Shown: positions 44,051 to 53,378 of the stretch, piece by piece
Position numbering within the stretch: position 1 is the first letter of the stretch
Layout: each line of letters starts with the position of its first letter
Origin: Megasphaera coli
Lineage (GTDB): Bacteria; Bacillota; Negativicutes; Veillonellales; Megasphaeraceae
Assembly (NCBI RefSeq): GCF_900095855.1
Contig: NZ_FMIY01000002.1
Location: forward strand, 425,322-489,321
Reading direction: 5' to 3'
DNA length: 64,000 nt
Position numbers and translations under genes: made by a program
Notes under the pieces: generated by a model
Told to the model about the DNA's origin: nothing
Databases searched by the model: none
What the model saw: the letters and a program-made list of their open reading frames with translations, nothing else

Positions 44051-45620
44051 GAACATTTTTTTGCGGGGTGCCATGGCGCTTACCGTAGCCGGCATCATCG
44101 TCAAACTTCTGGGCGGCGTTAACCGTATTCTCCTGTCGCGCATTCTCGGCGGCGAAGGGATCGGTCTCTATCAAATCGCTTATCCTGTTTACATACTGGC
44201 CCTCAGCATTGCCGGGGCCGGCGTGCCCATTGCCCTTTCCGTCATGATCGCCGAGCGGGCGGCACAGCGGGACTATGCCGGGGCGCGGCGAATTTTCTAC
44301 ATTGTCCTCGCCTTTATGAGTATCATTGCTCTTTTCTTCGGCTTGGCCCTGATCATCGGCGCCGAAGGACTTATCGAATACGGTCTCGTACGGGATGTGC
44401 GTGCTCATGTTCCCTTAACGGTCTTGGCGCCGGCCCTTGTTTTCGCCGTTATTGCCTGCGTTTTTCGCGGTTATTTCCAAGGCCTGCAGCTCATGACGCC
44501 GACGGCCGTATCGCAAATGTGTGATCAGTTCGTGCGTGTCTGCGTCATGCTCTTATTGGCCTATATTCTTCTGCCGTACGGTTTGGAGACGGCCGTGACC
44601 GGTGCCGCCTTCGGTGCCGTTCCGGGCGCTTTAGCGGGTCTGACGGTCATCGGCGCCATGTATGTACACCATGTGCGCAGCTTTGATATATCCGATACGG
44701 GAGAGGTAATAAAAGAACCGGCATTTCGTTTATTGAAGCGTTTCGTCGTTCTTGCCGTTCCCGTGGCGGCAGCCAATATGCTCTTGCCGGCCGTCGCGGG
44801 GATCGACATGCTTATCGTACCGTTGCGCCTGGAGGCGGCAGGCTATTCCGTTCAGGAAGCGACTGCCTTGTACGGTTATTTGACAGGCATGGCCAACGGG
44901 CTGGTCCAGGTACCGACTATTTTGACGCTCTCCTTGGCGACAAGTCTCGTTCCTGCCGTATCGTCGGCCTTTTCGGCCGGCCGTCTTAACGAGGTGAAGC
45001 AGCGCACGGATACGGCTATGCGCATTGCCAACCTGATTACGGTACCCGCCTGCTTCGGTCTTGCCGTTTTGGCCGCACCCATATCACAGCTCTTGTATAA
45101 CACGAGCGCTGCCGGTCCGGCTATCAGGGTTCTTGCATTGGCAGCCTTTCTTATCGGGCTGCAGCAAGTGACGAACGGACTGCTTCAGGGTATGGGCCGC
45201 ACGGGAATCCCACTTATGAACATGGGGATTGCGGCTGTTATAAAAATTATTTTGAGCTGGCATCTTACGGCCTTGCCATGGTTCGGTGAAGTCGGGGCGG
45301 CTTGGGCGACGAATGCGGATATTGCTGTTGCTACGGCGCTTAATATTTACTTTGCCCGCAGATTGAGTGGTTATCATCTCGAATGGGCCTATATCGGCCG
45401 CCTTTTCATTGCTGCCGCTGCCATGGCGGGAACGGCCGTCCTTTTATATTATTTACTCTTGCCGCTGGTCGGCAATTCAGCGGCAACACTCGTTTCCATT
45501 GCCGTGTCGGGTCTCGTTTATTGTATCGGCCTGTTTCTCGTGCGTGCCGTTGATATAACTACGGTACAGGCATTGCCCGTAGCGGGAAAAAAATTTAGGA
45601 AAGAGAAGGGGAAGAAGTAG
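44043..45620 (+). CDS. SpoVB/MurJ-like polysaccharide flippase (MOP superfamily)
   Basis: A 525-residue membrane protein with about 14 hydrophobic segments. The opening IFLRGAMALTVAGIIVKLLGGVNRI is typical of the SpoVB/PST branch of oligosaccharide-lipid flippases. Such proteins flip lipid II or other lipid-linked sugars for cell-wall or surface polymer assembly. Homology to a sporulation protein does not imply sporulation here. ATG 44043 is inside the mfd end (8-base overlap) after GGAGAGGAGG, coupling the two. Confidence 0.87.
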   Translation: MAKNIFLRGAMALTVAGIIVKLLGGVNRILLSRILGGEGIGLYQIAYPVYILALSIAGAGVPIALSVMIAERAAQRDYAGARRIFYIVLAFMSIIALFFGLALIIGAEGLIEYGLVRDVRAHVPLTVLAPALVFAVIACVFRGYFQGLQLMTPTAVSQMCDQFVRVCVMLLLAYILLPYGLETAVTGAAFGAVPGALAGLTVIGAMYVHHVRSFDISDTGEVIKEPAFRLLKRFVVLAVPVAAANMLLPAVAGIDMLIVPLRLEAAGYSVQEATALYGYLTGMANGLVQVPTILTLSLATSLVPAVSSAFSAGRLNEVKQRTDTAMRIANLITVPACFGLAVLAAPISQLLYNTSAAGPAIRVLALAAFLIGLQQVTNGLLQGMGRTGIPLMNMGIAAVIKIILSWHLTALPWFGEVGAAWATNADIAVATALNIYFARRLSGYHLEWAYIGRLFIAAAAMAGTAVLLYYLLLPLVGNSAATLVSIAVSGLVYCIGLFLVRAVDITTVQALPVAGKKFRKEKGKK

Positions 45621-45625
45621 ACCAT

Positions 45626-47134
45626 ATGGGAAGATTACAAATCGTCGGCCTCGGACCGGGAGATCCGGGCCTGATTACGATGGCATCCATCGTTATAATG
45701 AAACGGGCGGCTCGCCTTCTCTTGCGGACTGCCGTTCATCCGACGGCGGCATACTTGAATGAGAAGGGCATTTTCTATGAATCCCTTGATCGATTTTATG
45801 AAAACTGCGCATCATTTGAAGACGTGTATACTCATATTGTCGACTATGTTCTCGCAGCAGTAAAGGAAGGAGATGTCGTGTATGCCGTACCGGGCAGTCC
45901 GGCAGTGGCCGAGCGGACCGTAACGCTTTTGGAAGAACGCTGCAGGCGGGAAAATATTGATGTGGAAATCCTGCCGGGCATGAGCTTTCTCGAAAGCTTG
46001 TATTCGAAAATCGGCCTCGACCCGGTGAACGGCCTTTTGGTGGCGGACAGTTTCGACATTACGGCTTTGCAGACCGTACCGAACGTGCCCGTAGTCATTA
46101 CACAAATCTATGACGAACACACGGCCTCGGACGTTAAGCTCTTTTTGACAAAGCGGTACGGCGATGGATATGAAGCTTTGCTGGTGCACCATATCAGCCT
46201 GCCTGACGAAAAGATTGAAAAAATAAAACTCTATGAATTGGACAGGCACCGTGAAACGGATCATCTGACGAGCCTCGTCTTGCCTTCGGCGCCGCCTGCC
46301 GCAGAGGAAGAGGCGAAAATGCCCTTTGACATAACGCCACTGACGGAGGTTATGGACCGACTGCGCGGTGAGCACGGCTGTCCGTGGGACAAGTCGCAGA
46401 CTCACAAGACACTGCGCCGTTTCCTTGTGGAAGAGGTTTATGAAGCTCTCGATGCCATTGATAACAACGATAATGAGGGCATTTGCGAAGAATTCGGCGA
46501 TATTTTGTATCAAGTTGTCATTCACGCGAAAATCGGGGAAGAAGAAGGGCTGTTTAATGCCCAGGATATAGTGGATCACGTGACGAAAAAGATGATTAAG
46601 CGACATCCGCACGTTTTTTCTGAAAAAAGCCTTGAAAATACTGGTGCTAGTGTGATAAACTGGGATAGACTTAAACAGGATGAAGGGCGCCAACAGCATA
46701 AATACTTGCTTGACGGCGTGACGAAGGGGTTACCGTCCCTACTTGAATCCTATAAGTTGCAGGACAAAGCCGGTAAGGTCGGATTCGGATGGTCTTCCGT
46801 CGAAGGCGTATGGGACAAGCTTTCTGAAGAGCTTGCCGAATTTAAGGCGGCCGTGCAGGGCGGTGAAGCGAACCATATGGAAGAAGAAGCCGGCGATGTG
46901 CTGTTCGTTCTCGTCAATCTGCTGCGGTATTACGGGATTGAGCCTGAATGCGCGTTACATCGAGCCAATACCAAGTTTCGTCGTAGATTTGCCCATGTAG
47001 AAGATCGGGTCACCGCATCCGGTCGGACGTGGAGTGAATTTACACCGGACGAATTGGACAACTTCTGGAGTGAGGCTAAAGCTGCGGAGCGGCAACTCAC
47101 CGGAAAGAGATTGGCCGATAATAATAAGATGTAA
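45626..47134 (+). CDS. mazG: MazG/YabN: tetrapyrrole-methylase-like domain fused to nucleoside triphosphate pyrophosphohydrolase
   Basis: A 502-residue fusion. Residues 1-225 resemble tetrapyrrole (corrin/porphyrin) methylases ([27 protein letters not shown]). Residues ~240-500 are MazG, with [17 protein letters not shown] and [14 protein letters not shown] / [14 protein letters not shown], the EExxE...ExxD Mg-binding helices, twice repeated. MazG hydrolyses non-canonical or excess NTPs. The fusion is the standard Firmicutes YabN architecture. ATG 45626 lies 5 bases after the flippase gene. Confidence 0.93.
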   Translation: MGRLQIVGLGPGDPGLITMASIVIMKRAARLLLRTAVHPTAAYLNEKGIFYESLDRFYENCASFEDVYTHIVDYVLAAVKEGDVVYAVPGSPAVAERTVTLLEERCRRENIDVEILPGMSFLESLYSKIGLDPVNGLLVADSFDITALQTVPNVPVVITQIYDEHTASDVKLFLTKRYGDGYEALLVHHISLPDEKIEKIKLYELDRHRETDHLTSLVLPSAPPAAEEEAKMPFDITPLTEVMDRLRGEHGCPWDKSQTHKTLRRFLVEEVYEALDAIDNNDNEGICEEFGDILYQVVIHAKIGEEEGLFNAQDIVDHVTKKMIKRHPHVFSEKSLENTGASVINWDRLKQDEGRQQHKYLLDGVTKGLPSLLESYKLQDKAGKVGFGWSSVEGVWDKLSEELAEFKAAVQGGEANHMEEEAGDVLFVLVNLLRYYGIEPECALHRANTKFRRRFAHVEDRVTASGRTWSEFTPDELDNFWSEAKAAERQLTGKRLADNNKM

Positions 47135-47156
47135 CTATTTAAAGGAGGATTTATTG

Positions 47157-47435
47157 ATGAATAAGACAGAATTGATTGCCAGTGTTGCTCAGAAATCCGA
47201 GCTGACGAAAAAAGATGCTGAAAAAGCGGTAAAGGCCGTTTTCGAAGCAGTCAGCGAAACACTGAAAAAAGGCAAAAAAGTTCAGATTATCGGTTTCGGT
47301 ACATTTGAAGTTCGTCAGCGCAAAGCTCGCGAAGGCCGCAACCCCCGCAACAATCAGGTGATTAAGATTCCCGCATCTAAGACGCCTGCATTCAAAGCCG
47401 GAAAACAGTTGAAAGATTTAGTAAATAAAAAATAA
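47157..47435 (+). CDS. hup: HU-type DNA-binding protein
   Basis: A 92-residue HU/IHF histone-like protein: [24 protein letters not shown], then the beta-arm signature [20 protein letters not shown] and [13 protein letters not shown]. Bends and compacts DNA as a dimer. ATG 47157 follows AAAGGAGG; the longer in-frame stretch upstream is inside mazG. Adjacent downstream terminator. Confidence 0.97.
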   Translation: MNKTELIASVAQKSELTKKDAEKAVKAVFEAVSETLKKGKKVQIIGFGTFEVRQRKAREGRNPRNNQVIKIPASKTPAFKAGKQLKDLVNKK

Positions 47436-47453
47436 GTATTTTGATTAAAATGA

Positions 47454-47486
47454 AGAGCCGTGTTTACGTGACGCGGCTCTTTCTTT
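47454..47486 (+). terminator. Terminator of hup
   Basis: AGAGCCG and CGGCTCT enclose a TG-rich loop and are followed by TTCTTTTTTT. Confidence 0.88.
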
Positions 47487-47566
47487 TTTTACCCGAATAG
47501 CGTAATATATATATGATAGACAGGTGCTTTCTGTAAAATGCGGTAAAAAGTCGAGCGGAGTAAACA

Positions 47567-48718
47567 ATGGCTAAAAAAATCCTGATTATGTCCGCGTCCA
47601 TCGGGACGGGTCATACACAAGCTGCGCGCGCCATAGAAGAATATATGAGCGCAGTCTATGCCGATTACGAAGTGGAACATGTGGATTTTATATCCAATGA
47701 GGTGTTGTCCATTGATAATCTCGTAAAAGAAACATATATCAAGATTTTGGATTTCTTTCCACTCGTCTATGACCTAATGTATTATTCGTCCCAAGGGTAT
47801 AAAAAGGGCATGATTGTCAAAACCTGTTTTGCCTGGGGGCTGAAGCGGCGGATGTCACGTATTTTGGCGGAAAAGAGGCCGGACATCCTCGTCTGCACGC
47901 ACCCCTTTCCGGCAGGTGCCGCAGCCCTCTTGAAGCGGCAGCGCAGGCTTGACGTGCCCATTGCAGGCGTCATCACGGATTTTGCTGTTCACTCCCTCTG
48001 GGTGTACCCGCAGATTGACCGGTATTTTGTGGCGGCGCCGCACTTAAAGGCCAAACTTGCCGGCCAAGGTATTGATGCAGCCAAAATTTTCGTCTCCGGT
48101 ATTCCGGTGCGCACGGCCTTTACACAGGAGCGTCGGCAAAACGACGGGGCCGGGCAAAAAGAGAAGAACGTGCTCATCATGGGCGGCGGTCTCGGCATGG
48201 GTTCCATCAAAGAATCGCTCGTGCTTCTGGACAAGTTATCCTGTGTCGATACGTTTACAGTCATTACGGGCCACAATGCGGATCTTTTTGACGACTTGTC
48301 GCAGGTGCAGGCAAGCTTACGGCACAAGGTACATATTTACGGTTACACGAATCAAGTGTCTTCTTTAATGGCACAGGCATCGCTCCTTGTGACCAAGCCG
48401 GGTGCCCTGACCTGTACGGAAGCGGCTGCCGTCGGCGTACCGTCCGTCTTTTTCAGCCCCATTCCCGGCCAGGAAGAGGCCAATGCGGCGTATATGCAGG
48501 AAAAAGGCTGTGCGCGCTGGGTCAAGACACAGGACAGGCTCATTGAAGCCGTGACGGATTTGTTGGAACATCCGGACTGCCTGCGGGATATGTCCCGGGC
48601 GTGCCGTTTTTGCCGCTGTGACGGTGCGCAAATCATCGGCCGCCGTGTGATGGAACTCATGGCGCCTGACCGTGAAGGAGTGTCTCCGGTAGGCATTAAG
48701 ATCCCTTCCGAGGCGTAA
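47567..48718 (+). CDS. MGDG synthase/UgtP-like glycosyltransferase
   Basis: A 383-residue GT-B fold, family 28-type glycosyltransferase. The N-terminus ILIMSASIGTGHTQAARAIEEYM matches the MGDG_synth domain, and the C-terminal nucleotide-sugar site includes MGGGLGMGSIKESL and VTKPGALTCTEAAAVGVPSVF. Enzymes of this type glycosylate diacylglycerol (glycolipids) or act in cell-wall precursor synthesis; the acceptor is not predictable. ATG 47567 follows GGAG. A strong terminator follows. Confidence 0.9.
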   Translation: MAKKILIMSASIGTGHTQAARAIEEYMSAVYADYEVEHVDFISNEVLSIDNLVKETYIKILDFFPLVYDLMYYSSQGYKKGMIVKTCFAWGLKRRMSRILAEKRPDILVCTHPFPAGAAALLKRQRRLDVPIAGVITDFAVHSLWVYPQIDRYFVAAPHLKAKLAGQGIDAAKIFVSGIPVRTAFTQERRQNDGAGQKEKNVLIMGGGLGMGSIKESLVLLDKLSCVDTFTVITGHNADLFDDLSQVQASLRHKVHIYGYTNQVSSLMAQASLLVTKPGALTCTEAAAVGVPSVFFSPIPGQEEANAAYMQEKGCARWVKTQDRLIEAVTDLLEHPDCLRDMSRACRFCRCDGAQIIGRRVMELMAPDREGVSPVGIKIPSEA

Positions 48719-48744
48719 ATTCCATTATTGTGATCAGTATAAGT

Positions 48745-48783
48745 TCGGTGTAGAAAGAATTCTTTTTACGCCGACCTTTTTTA
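48745..48783 (+). terminator. Terminator after the glycosyltransferase gene
   Basis: TCGGTGTAGAAAGAA is immediately followed by its near-perfect complement TTCTTTTTACGCCGA and CCTTTTTTA: a 12-15 bp hairpin with T tail. Confidence 0.85.
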
Positions 48784-48795
48784 TAAGGAGAAAAA

Positions 48796-49698
48796 ATGGC
48801 GGGAAAAAGAAGAAGGACCGCGAAAAATCAGGGTATTTCCAAAAAGGCCGTGTTTATCCTGGGGCTTTTTATTGCGCTCTGCGTAATCGGCTTTGCTTAT
48901 ATGCGCCAATCGGGGGAAGAAGTCATTACCTTCAGTACGGACAGTGCCGTCGCGACGTCGACCGATGCGGACAAGACCGACAAGACGGAAAAGGATGACA
49001 CGGCCAAAGAGCGGGAAAAAGGGCACAAACAGCCGAAAACGGTGAAGGGACGGCTGTCAATCGTCATTGACGACTGCGGCACCGATATGGCGGTCCTTGA
49101 AGGACTAAACGCCGTTCCCGTCGATTTGACATACGCCGTCATGCCCTTTAAGTCTCATACGATTGACAGTGCGGAAAGCGGACGTAATGCAGGGCGGAAG
49201 ATCATCGTCCACTTGCCTATGGAGCCCTTGGATGTGCCTTCGTCGGAAGAGATTTTCATCAGTTCGGACATGGGTGACAGCAAGATACGGGCGACAATGA
49301 ACGAACTCATCGATCAGGTTCCTTATGCGGTGGGTATTAACAATCATCAGGGTTCGAAGGCGACGGCCGACAGCCGTGTCATGAAGGCCGTCATGTCGGT
49401 CCTTAAAAAGCGGGATCTCGTCTTTTTGGACAGCCGTACGAACACCGGATCCGTCGGTGAAGAGACGGCCCGTGCCGCCGGTGTGGCGACGACGAGGAAC
49501 AATCTCTTTCTCGACAACGATACGTCCGTGAATGCTGTAAAAGAGCGGCTGCGCCAAGCGGCAAGGATGGCCGTAAAGAACGGCCACGCCGTCGCCATCG
49601 GCCACTGCAGGGAAAATACTCTGCGTGCCATCAGGGAGACGGTCGACGAACTGACCGATGAGGGCATAAAATTTGTTTTTGTAACGGATCTTATGTAA
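48796..49698 (+). CDS. Divergent polysaccharide deacetylase family protein
   Basis: A 300-residue protein with one membrane anchor near residues 14-34 (KKAVFILGLFIALCVIGFAY), an acidic/Thr-Asp-Lys-rich linker, and a C-terminal NodB-like barrel of the 'divergent polysaccharide deacetylase' family (RLSIVIDDCGTDMAVLEGL, VHLPMEPL, YAVGINNHQGSKATAD, VFLDSRTNTGSV, AIGHCRENTLRAI). Probably faces the periplasm and acts on cell envelope glycans; enzymatic activity of the family is not established. AGGAGAAAAA precedes ATG. Confidence 0.87.
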   Translation: MAGKRRRTAKNQGISKKAVFILGLFIALCVIGFAYMRQSGEEVITFSTDSAVATSTDADKTDKTEKDDTAKEREKGHKQPKTVKGRLSIVIDDCGTDMAVLEGLNAVPVDLTYAVMPFKSHTIDSAESGRNAGRKIIVHLPMEPLDVPSSEEIFISSDMGDSKIRATMNELIDQVPYAVGINNHQGSKATADSRVMKAVMSVLKKRDLVFLDSRTNTGSVGEETARAAGVATTRNNLFLDNDTSVNAVKERLRQAARMAVKNGHAVAIGHCRENTLRAIRETVDELTDEGIKFVFVTDLM

Positions 49699-49717
49699 AG
49701 GAAGGTGGTGAGCGTTT

Positions 49718-50461
49718 ATGAACTCTAAAGCGGTTCTCATCAGCGGCGGTACGTCGGGCATCGGTCTGGCAACGGCGGAAATCCTCTTACGGCGCGGTTG
49801 GCGCGTAGCCGTAAACGGCCGCGATATAGTGCGCGGCGAGGCCGCTTTGGCATATCTCGCCGCGCAGGAAAGAGCCGTCTTCATACGCGGCGACGTGGCG
49901 ACGGCGGAGGGGTGTGATGATATTGTCGCACAGACCTTGCACTGTTTCGGCCGTTTGGACGGGCTGGTTACATCGGCAGGATACTACGCTGAGGGGATCC
50001 TTCCGCATGTGAGCGAAGAAGACGCGCAGCGCATATTTGCAGTCAACGTATACGGCACGATTTTTCTCTGTAAGGCGGCCTTACCTTATCTTAAAAAGAC
50101 AGGCGGCTCTATCGTTACCGTTTCCAGTGATGCCGCCATACAGGGGAATATTGCCTGTTCTCTCTACGCCGCTACGAAGGGAGCCGTTACGGCTTTTTCC
50201 CGATCTCTCGCCCTTGAAACGGCTCTCCACGGCGTGCGTGTGAACTGCATTTGCCCGGGTGACGTGAAAACGCCTCTCGTCGACAAACAATTGGCGGCAG
50301 ACGAAAAACTCGATTTACAGAGTATGGGTGACCTTTATCCCCTCGGGCGCATTGCCGAAGCGGCGGAAGTAGGAAAGGCTGCGGCCTTTCTTTTAAGTGA
50401 TGACGCATCCTTCATTACGGCGACGGTCCTGCCTGTTGACGGCGGTTTGACAAGCTGGTAA
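49718..50461 (+). CDS. Short-chain dehydrogenase/reductase (SDR)
   Basis: A 247-residue classical SDR. The NAD(P)-binding loop SGGTSGIGLATAEIL, catalytic Ser in VSSDAA and Tyr-x-x-x-Lys in YAATKGAVTAF, and the C-terminal DGGLTSW ending are all present. Substrate cannot be read. ATG 49718 follows AAGGAAGGTGGTG, 20 bases after the deacetylase gene, so probably co-transcribed. Confidence 0.92.
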   Translation: MNSKAVLISGGTSGIGLATAEILLRRGWRVAVNGRDIVRGEAALAYLAAQERAVFIRGDVATAEGCDDIVAQTLHCFGRLDGLVTSAGYYAEGILPHVSEEDAQRIFAVNVYGTIFLCKAALPYLKKTGGSIVTVSSDAAIQGNIACSLYAATKGAVTAFSRSLALETALHGVRVNCICPGDVKTPLVDKQLAADEKLDLQSMGDLYPLGRIAEAAEVGKAAAFLLSDDASFITATVLPVDGGLTSW

Positions 50462-50475
50462 AAACGTGGGAAAAT

Positions 50476-50503
50476 ATGACAATTAACAGGGTAATACTAT
50501 AAT
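50476..50503 (+). promoter_or_regulatory. Sigma-A promoter upstream of the DUF697-like gene
   Basis: ATGACA (50476-50481), a 16-base spacer and a perfect TATAAT (50498-50503), 34 bases before the ATG at 50537. Confidence 0.65.
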
Positions 50504-50536
50504 TGACTGGGTATAGTGAAATAAGAGGTGGTTCTC

Positions 50537-51349
50537 ATGACGAACGAAGAAATGGAACAATTGAAAAAGTTGGAAGAAGAAATTGCCGCCTTGAAGGCTA
50601 AGGTTGCGGAGCTTACGGAAAATGGCGAAACGAATGCCGATACGCAGGCATTGACCGTCATTAACGCTATGGACGAAACGACGGAAGATAAGGACGTAAA
50701 AGTGGAAACGCTGTGCCGCTGGGCTGCGGCCCGTGCCGGCGCCATTGTCGTCGCTCCTCTTGTCGGCACGGTAGCGCTCATGGCCAACGAGGTATACCTC
50801 GTCAGCCGCATTGCGCGCATTTATGATGTAAAATTGACGGAACGGGCCGTGCTTGCGTTCCTGGGTGCCATGGGCAGCCGTATGGCGGGCAACCTCCTGA
50901 CGACGCTCATTCCTTTCTCGGCTATTCAGGTTCCCGTTGCCGTCGGCATTACATACAGCCTCGGCCGCGTGACGCAGCGCTGGCTCCGTGACGGCATGCC
51001 CGACGACATGACGCCGTATATTGAAATGTTCGGCCAGTGGAAGGACAAGGCGAAAGAACAGGTCGAAAAGCTGAAAGATAATCCGCTCAAAAACGTTCCC
51101 CTCGGAGACGAAACGAAGGATTTCTTGGCCAAATGGGGGAATGTCGCTAAGGATGCCGCAGTAGACGTAAAGGAAAAGGGCAAGGAAATTTATAAGCAAG
51201 TACTCAATCAGCGCGATCTGGCCGATGAAATCGTTGCGGACGGCGAAGAAGGGGAAGAAGAAACGGCCGTTGACGGGGAAGTCATGGACGAACAGATTGA
51301 AGATCAAGTTCGCGCCGCCGTTGAAGACGCCAAGAAGCCCTTAGAGTAA
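50537..51349 (+). CDS. Membrane protein with DUF697-like region
   Basis: A 270-residue protein I cannot assign a function. Residues 1-40 are coiled-coil (LKKLEEEIAALKAKVAEL). The central stretch (about 70-170: GAIVVAPLVGTVALMANEVY ... RIARIYDVKLTERAVLAFL ... LIPFSAIQVPVAVGITYSLG) resembles DUF697, a membrane-associated domain found in some GTPase-linked proteins. The C-terminus is acidic and low complexity. AGAGGTGG precedes the ATG. Followed after 13 bases by a DUF1232 gene, probably co-expressed. Confidence 0.75.
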   Translation: MTNEEMEQLKKLEEEIAALKAKVAELTENGETNADTQALTVINAMDETTEDKDVKVETLCRWAAARAGAIVVAPLVGTVALMANEVYLVSRIARIYDVKLTERAVLAFLGAMGSRMAGNLLTTLIPFSAIQVPVAVGITYSLGRVTQRWLRDGMPDDMTPYIEMFGQWKDKAKEQVEKLKDNPLKNVPLGDETKDFLAKWGNVAKDAAVDVKEKGKEIYKQVLNQRDLADEIVADGEEGEEETAVDGEVMDEQIEDQVRAAVEDAKKPLE

Positions 51350-51362
51350 GAAAGGAAACACC

Positions 51363-51704
51363 ATGCTCAAATGGTTAATCTGCTTTTCCCGCTTTTATTC
51401 ACCCGTGAAGTTCTTGCATTTCATCAAGACGGCATGCAGAAAGATTCGTTTTTTGCCGAAGCTCATGATGATTTATTATTGCCTCACCGATGCGGATACG
51501 CCGAAATTCGTGCGGCTCGTCCTCATGGGCGCTGTAGGTTATGCGATTCTGCCCTTTGATTTTATTCCCGACCTCCTGCCGGGAGTCGGCTGGATTGATG
51601 ATGCGGCCGTCATTGCGGCGGCGCTGTCTTTTGCCGGTACGTACGTCAAGCCGGAACACAGGGAGAAGGTGCGCAAGCTCTTTCCCCTTGCCAAATTATC
51701 GTAA
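51363..51704 (+). CDS. DUF1232 (YkvA-type) membrane protein
   Basis: A 113-residue protein containing the DUF1232 core (LMMIYYCLTDADTPKFVRLV and AILPFDFIPDLLPGVGWIDD, the conserved P-x-D-x-I-P-D motif). Two membrane segments are likely. Function unknown for the family. It starts 13 bases after the previous gene with AAAGGAAAC, and a terminator follows. Confidence 0.88.
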   Translation: MLKWLICFSRFYSPVKFLHFIKTACRKIRFLPKLMMIYYCLTDADTPKFVRLVLMGAVGYAILPFDFIPDLLPGVGWIDDAAVIAAALSFAGTYVKPEHREKVRKLFPLAKLS

Positions 51705-51713
51705 GTCATGAAG

Positions 51714-51749
51714 ATTCCAACAGGTAAGCACGCCTGTTGGAATTTCTTT
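51714..51749 (+). terminator. Terminator after DUF1232 gene
   Basis: ATTCCAACAGG, an eight-base loop, CCTGTTGGAAT and TTCTTTG: an 11 bp perfect stem with T-rich tail. Confidence 0.88.
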
Positions 51750-52034
51750 GTCCGGATTATTGAGAAACCCCGTTCTATACTATCGGATCTGTTCCGGCAG
51801 GAATGGAATATTTGTCGATTTTGTACTCTTGCTTACTTGGGTGTATGGGCGAGGTATTTCATTTGCTCTCTGCGAGCAGAGAGCAATGTTCGCTTATGAG
51901 ATACACTGTACGGTTGAAATGGATCAGGAGGCTGAATGCCGGGGCGTGGTATTTGACGATATTATTTTACCCATACCGTTATGGAGCATTCTGCCAAGTT
52001 ATGTTTGACGGCTTGGGACGGAAGGCGGCATAAA
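51750..52034. other. Gene-poor 285 bp stretch with a perfect hairpin
   Basis: Overlapping short frames occur here, but none has a convincing ribosome site or recognisable product. The only clear structure is a perfect 11 bp inverted repeat TTGCTCTCTGC-GA-GCAGAGAGCAA at 51863-51886, with no T tail. The stretch could encode a small RNA or hold a long leader; I recognise no known RNA family in it. Confidence 0.5.
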
Positions 52035-52063
52035 TTGACAAAAAACGGGCGTCAGCGTACAAT
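52035..52063 (+). promoter_or_regulatory. Consensus sigma-A promoter for the thioesterase-murI operon
   Basis: TTGACA (52035-52040), exactly 17 bases, TACAAT (52058-52063), followed 41 bases later by the ATG at 52104. Probably drives thioesterase, murI and perhaps the genes down to speD. Confidence 0.85.
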
Positions 52064-52103
52064 TAACGTGTTGTTTCGGTGATTTGCAGGGGAGCTATGC
52101 AAG

Positions 52104-52547
52104 ATGATTATTACAACGGAAAAGGTTCGCTTTTATGAAACGGACATGATGGGAATCGTCCATCATTCCAATCAGATTCGCTGGTTTGAATGCGGCCGCT
52201 GCGCTTATTTTGACGCGGCCGGTCTGGATCTGTTCGAGCTGATGGATGAAGGGATTCTCTTTCCTATAAAAAATATTACGTGCGATTATATTAATCCTAT
52301 AAATTTCAATGACGTCATCGATATTGAAACGCGCCTGACGAAGTTGACGCGGGCACAAATGGTCTTTACATACCGGATTGTGCGCCATGACGACGGTACG
52401 CTCTTATGTGTCGGCACGTCGCAGAACGTTTTTACATACAAAGAAAATAACCGCGTTGCCCGCTTGCCGGACAGGCATTTTAACAAATTCAAAGAGTTAT
52501 ATGAAGCCGATAAGGCCGCGGTGCAGGCGGTGCCCGACCGTGGCTGA
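52104..52547 (+). CDS. YbgC-type acyl-CoA thioesterase (hotdog fold)
   Basis: A 147-residue single hotdog-domain thioesterase. The N-terminal catalytic region RFYETDMMGIVHHSNQIRWFECGR carries the Asp of the YbgC/4-hydroxybenzoyl-CoA thioesterase motif. Natural acyl substrate is unknown. It is preceded by GGGGAGC and overlaps murI by 8 bases, so the two are translated together. Confidence 0.9.
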   Translation: MIITTEKVRFYETDMMGIVHHSNQIRWFECGRCAYFDAAGLDLFELMDEGILFPIKNITCDYINPINFNDVIDIETRLTKLTRAQMVFTYRIVRHDDGTLLCVGTSQNVFTYKENNRVARLPDRHFNKFKELYEADKAAVQAVPDRG

Positions 52548-53343
52548 TTCGGCGCGGCCCATAGGCGTATTCGACTCGGGTGTCGGCGGCCTTACGGTCG
52601 TCAACAAACTGCGCCACTTATTGCCGCATGAGGATATTGTCTACTTGGGCGATACGAAGCGCAACCCCTACGGTGCACGGACGAAAGAAGAGCTTATCCG
52701 TTTTACGCGGGAAATCATCGCTTTTCTCAAAACGCGGCACGTAAAGCTCATCGCCTTTGCCTGCAATACGGCGACGGCAGCGGCATACGACACGGTTGTC
52801 GGCGAAACGGATATACCTCTTCTCGGTATGTGCCGCGGCATCAAGACGGCTGCCGGTATCAGCTCGGAAAAGCGCATTGCCGTCTTTGCCACACCCGTCA
52901 CCATTGCCAACCACATTCACAGGAATGAGGCTGCCCGCCTTGATAAGACGCTGGAAATCGTGGAGCAGCCCTGCGCGACTTTAGCGGGTCTCATTGAACG
53001 GGGATGCCTGGAAGGCGAAGAAATACGTGCCGCCGTCGCTGCCGACACGGCACCTGTCCTTAAAGCCGGTGTCGATACGGCCATCTTCGGCTGCACGCAC
53101 TATCCCTTTGTACAGCCTGTCTTCGAGTCTTTCTGCGGTGACTCCGTCGTCTTTGTCGACCCGGCCCATGAAACGGCCCTTCAGGCGTCTGCGCTCCTAA
53201 AGAAGCGCGGCCTTTTGAATGAGCAGAAGCAAAACGGGTATTTGCAGCTTTTCTTTACGGCCGAAGCGGGGCGAGGAGCCGATTTGGCTACGCACCTTTT
53301 GGAGCCCGACTCGTTCACAGTCAGGGAAGCCCTTTTGTCTTAA
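52540..53343 (+). CDS. murI: Glutamate racemase
   Basis: A 267-residue cofactor-independent racemase providing D-glutamate for peptidoglycan. The two catalytic thiols are in FACNTATAAAYD and IFGCTHYPF, with the start GVFDSGVGGLTVVNKL. I use GTG 52540 (MADSARPIGVFDSG), inside the end of the thioesterase gene; the in-frame extension upstream lies entirely within that gene. Confidence 0.95.
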   Translation: MADSARPIGVFDSGVGGLTVVNKLRHLLPHEDIVYLGDTKRNPYGARTKEELIRFTREIIAFLKTRHVKLIAFACNTATAAAYDTVVGETDIPLLGMCRGIKTAAGISSEKRIAVFATPVTIANHIHRNEAARLDKTLEIVEQPCATLAGLIERGCLEGEEIRAAVAADTAPVLKAGVDTAIFGCTHYPFVQPVFESFCGDSVVFVDPAHETALQASALLKKRGLLNEQKQNGYLQLFFTAEAGRGADLATHLLEPDSFTVREALLS

Positions 53344-53378
53344 CAGTTTACAGTCTTAGCGAAAAGGAGTCTTGTACC

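Noticed and set aside
44043-45620. Sporulation gene spoVB as evidence for spore formation
   Set aside because: This flippase family is widespread in non-sporulating bacteria and no other sporulation gene is present.
51708-52033. Three overlapping plus-strand frames (61-86 codons)
   Set aside because: They overlap one another and the terminator, lack ribosome sites and give no recognisable protein.
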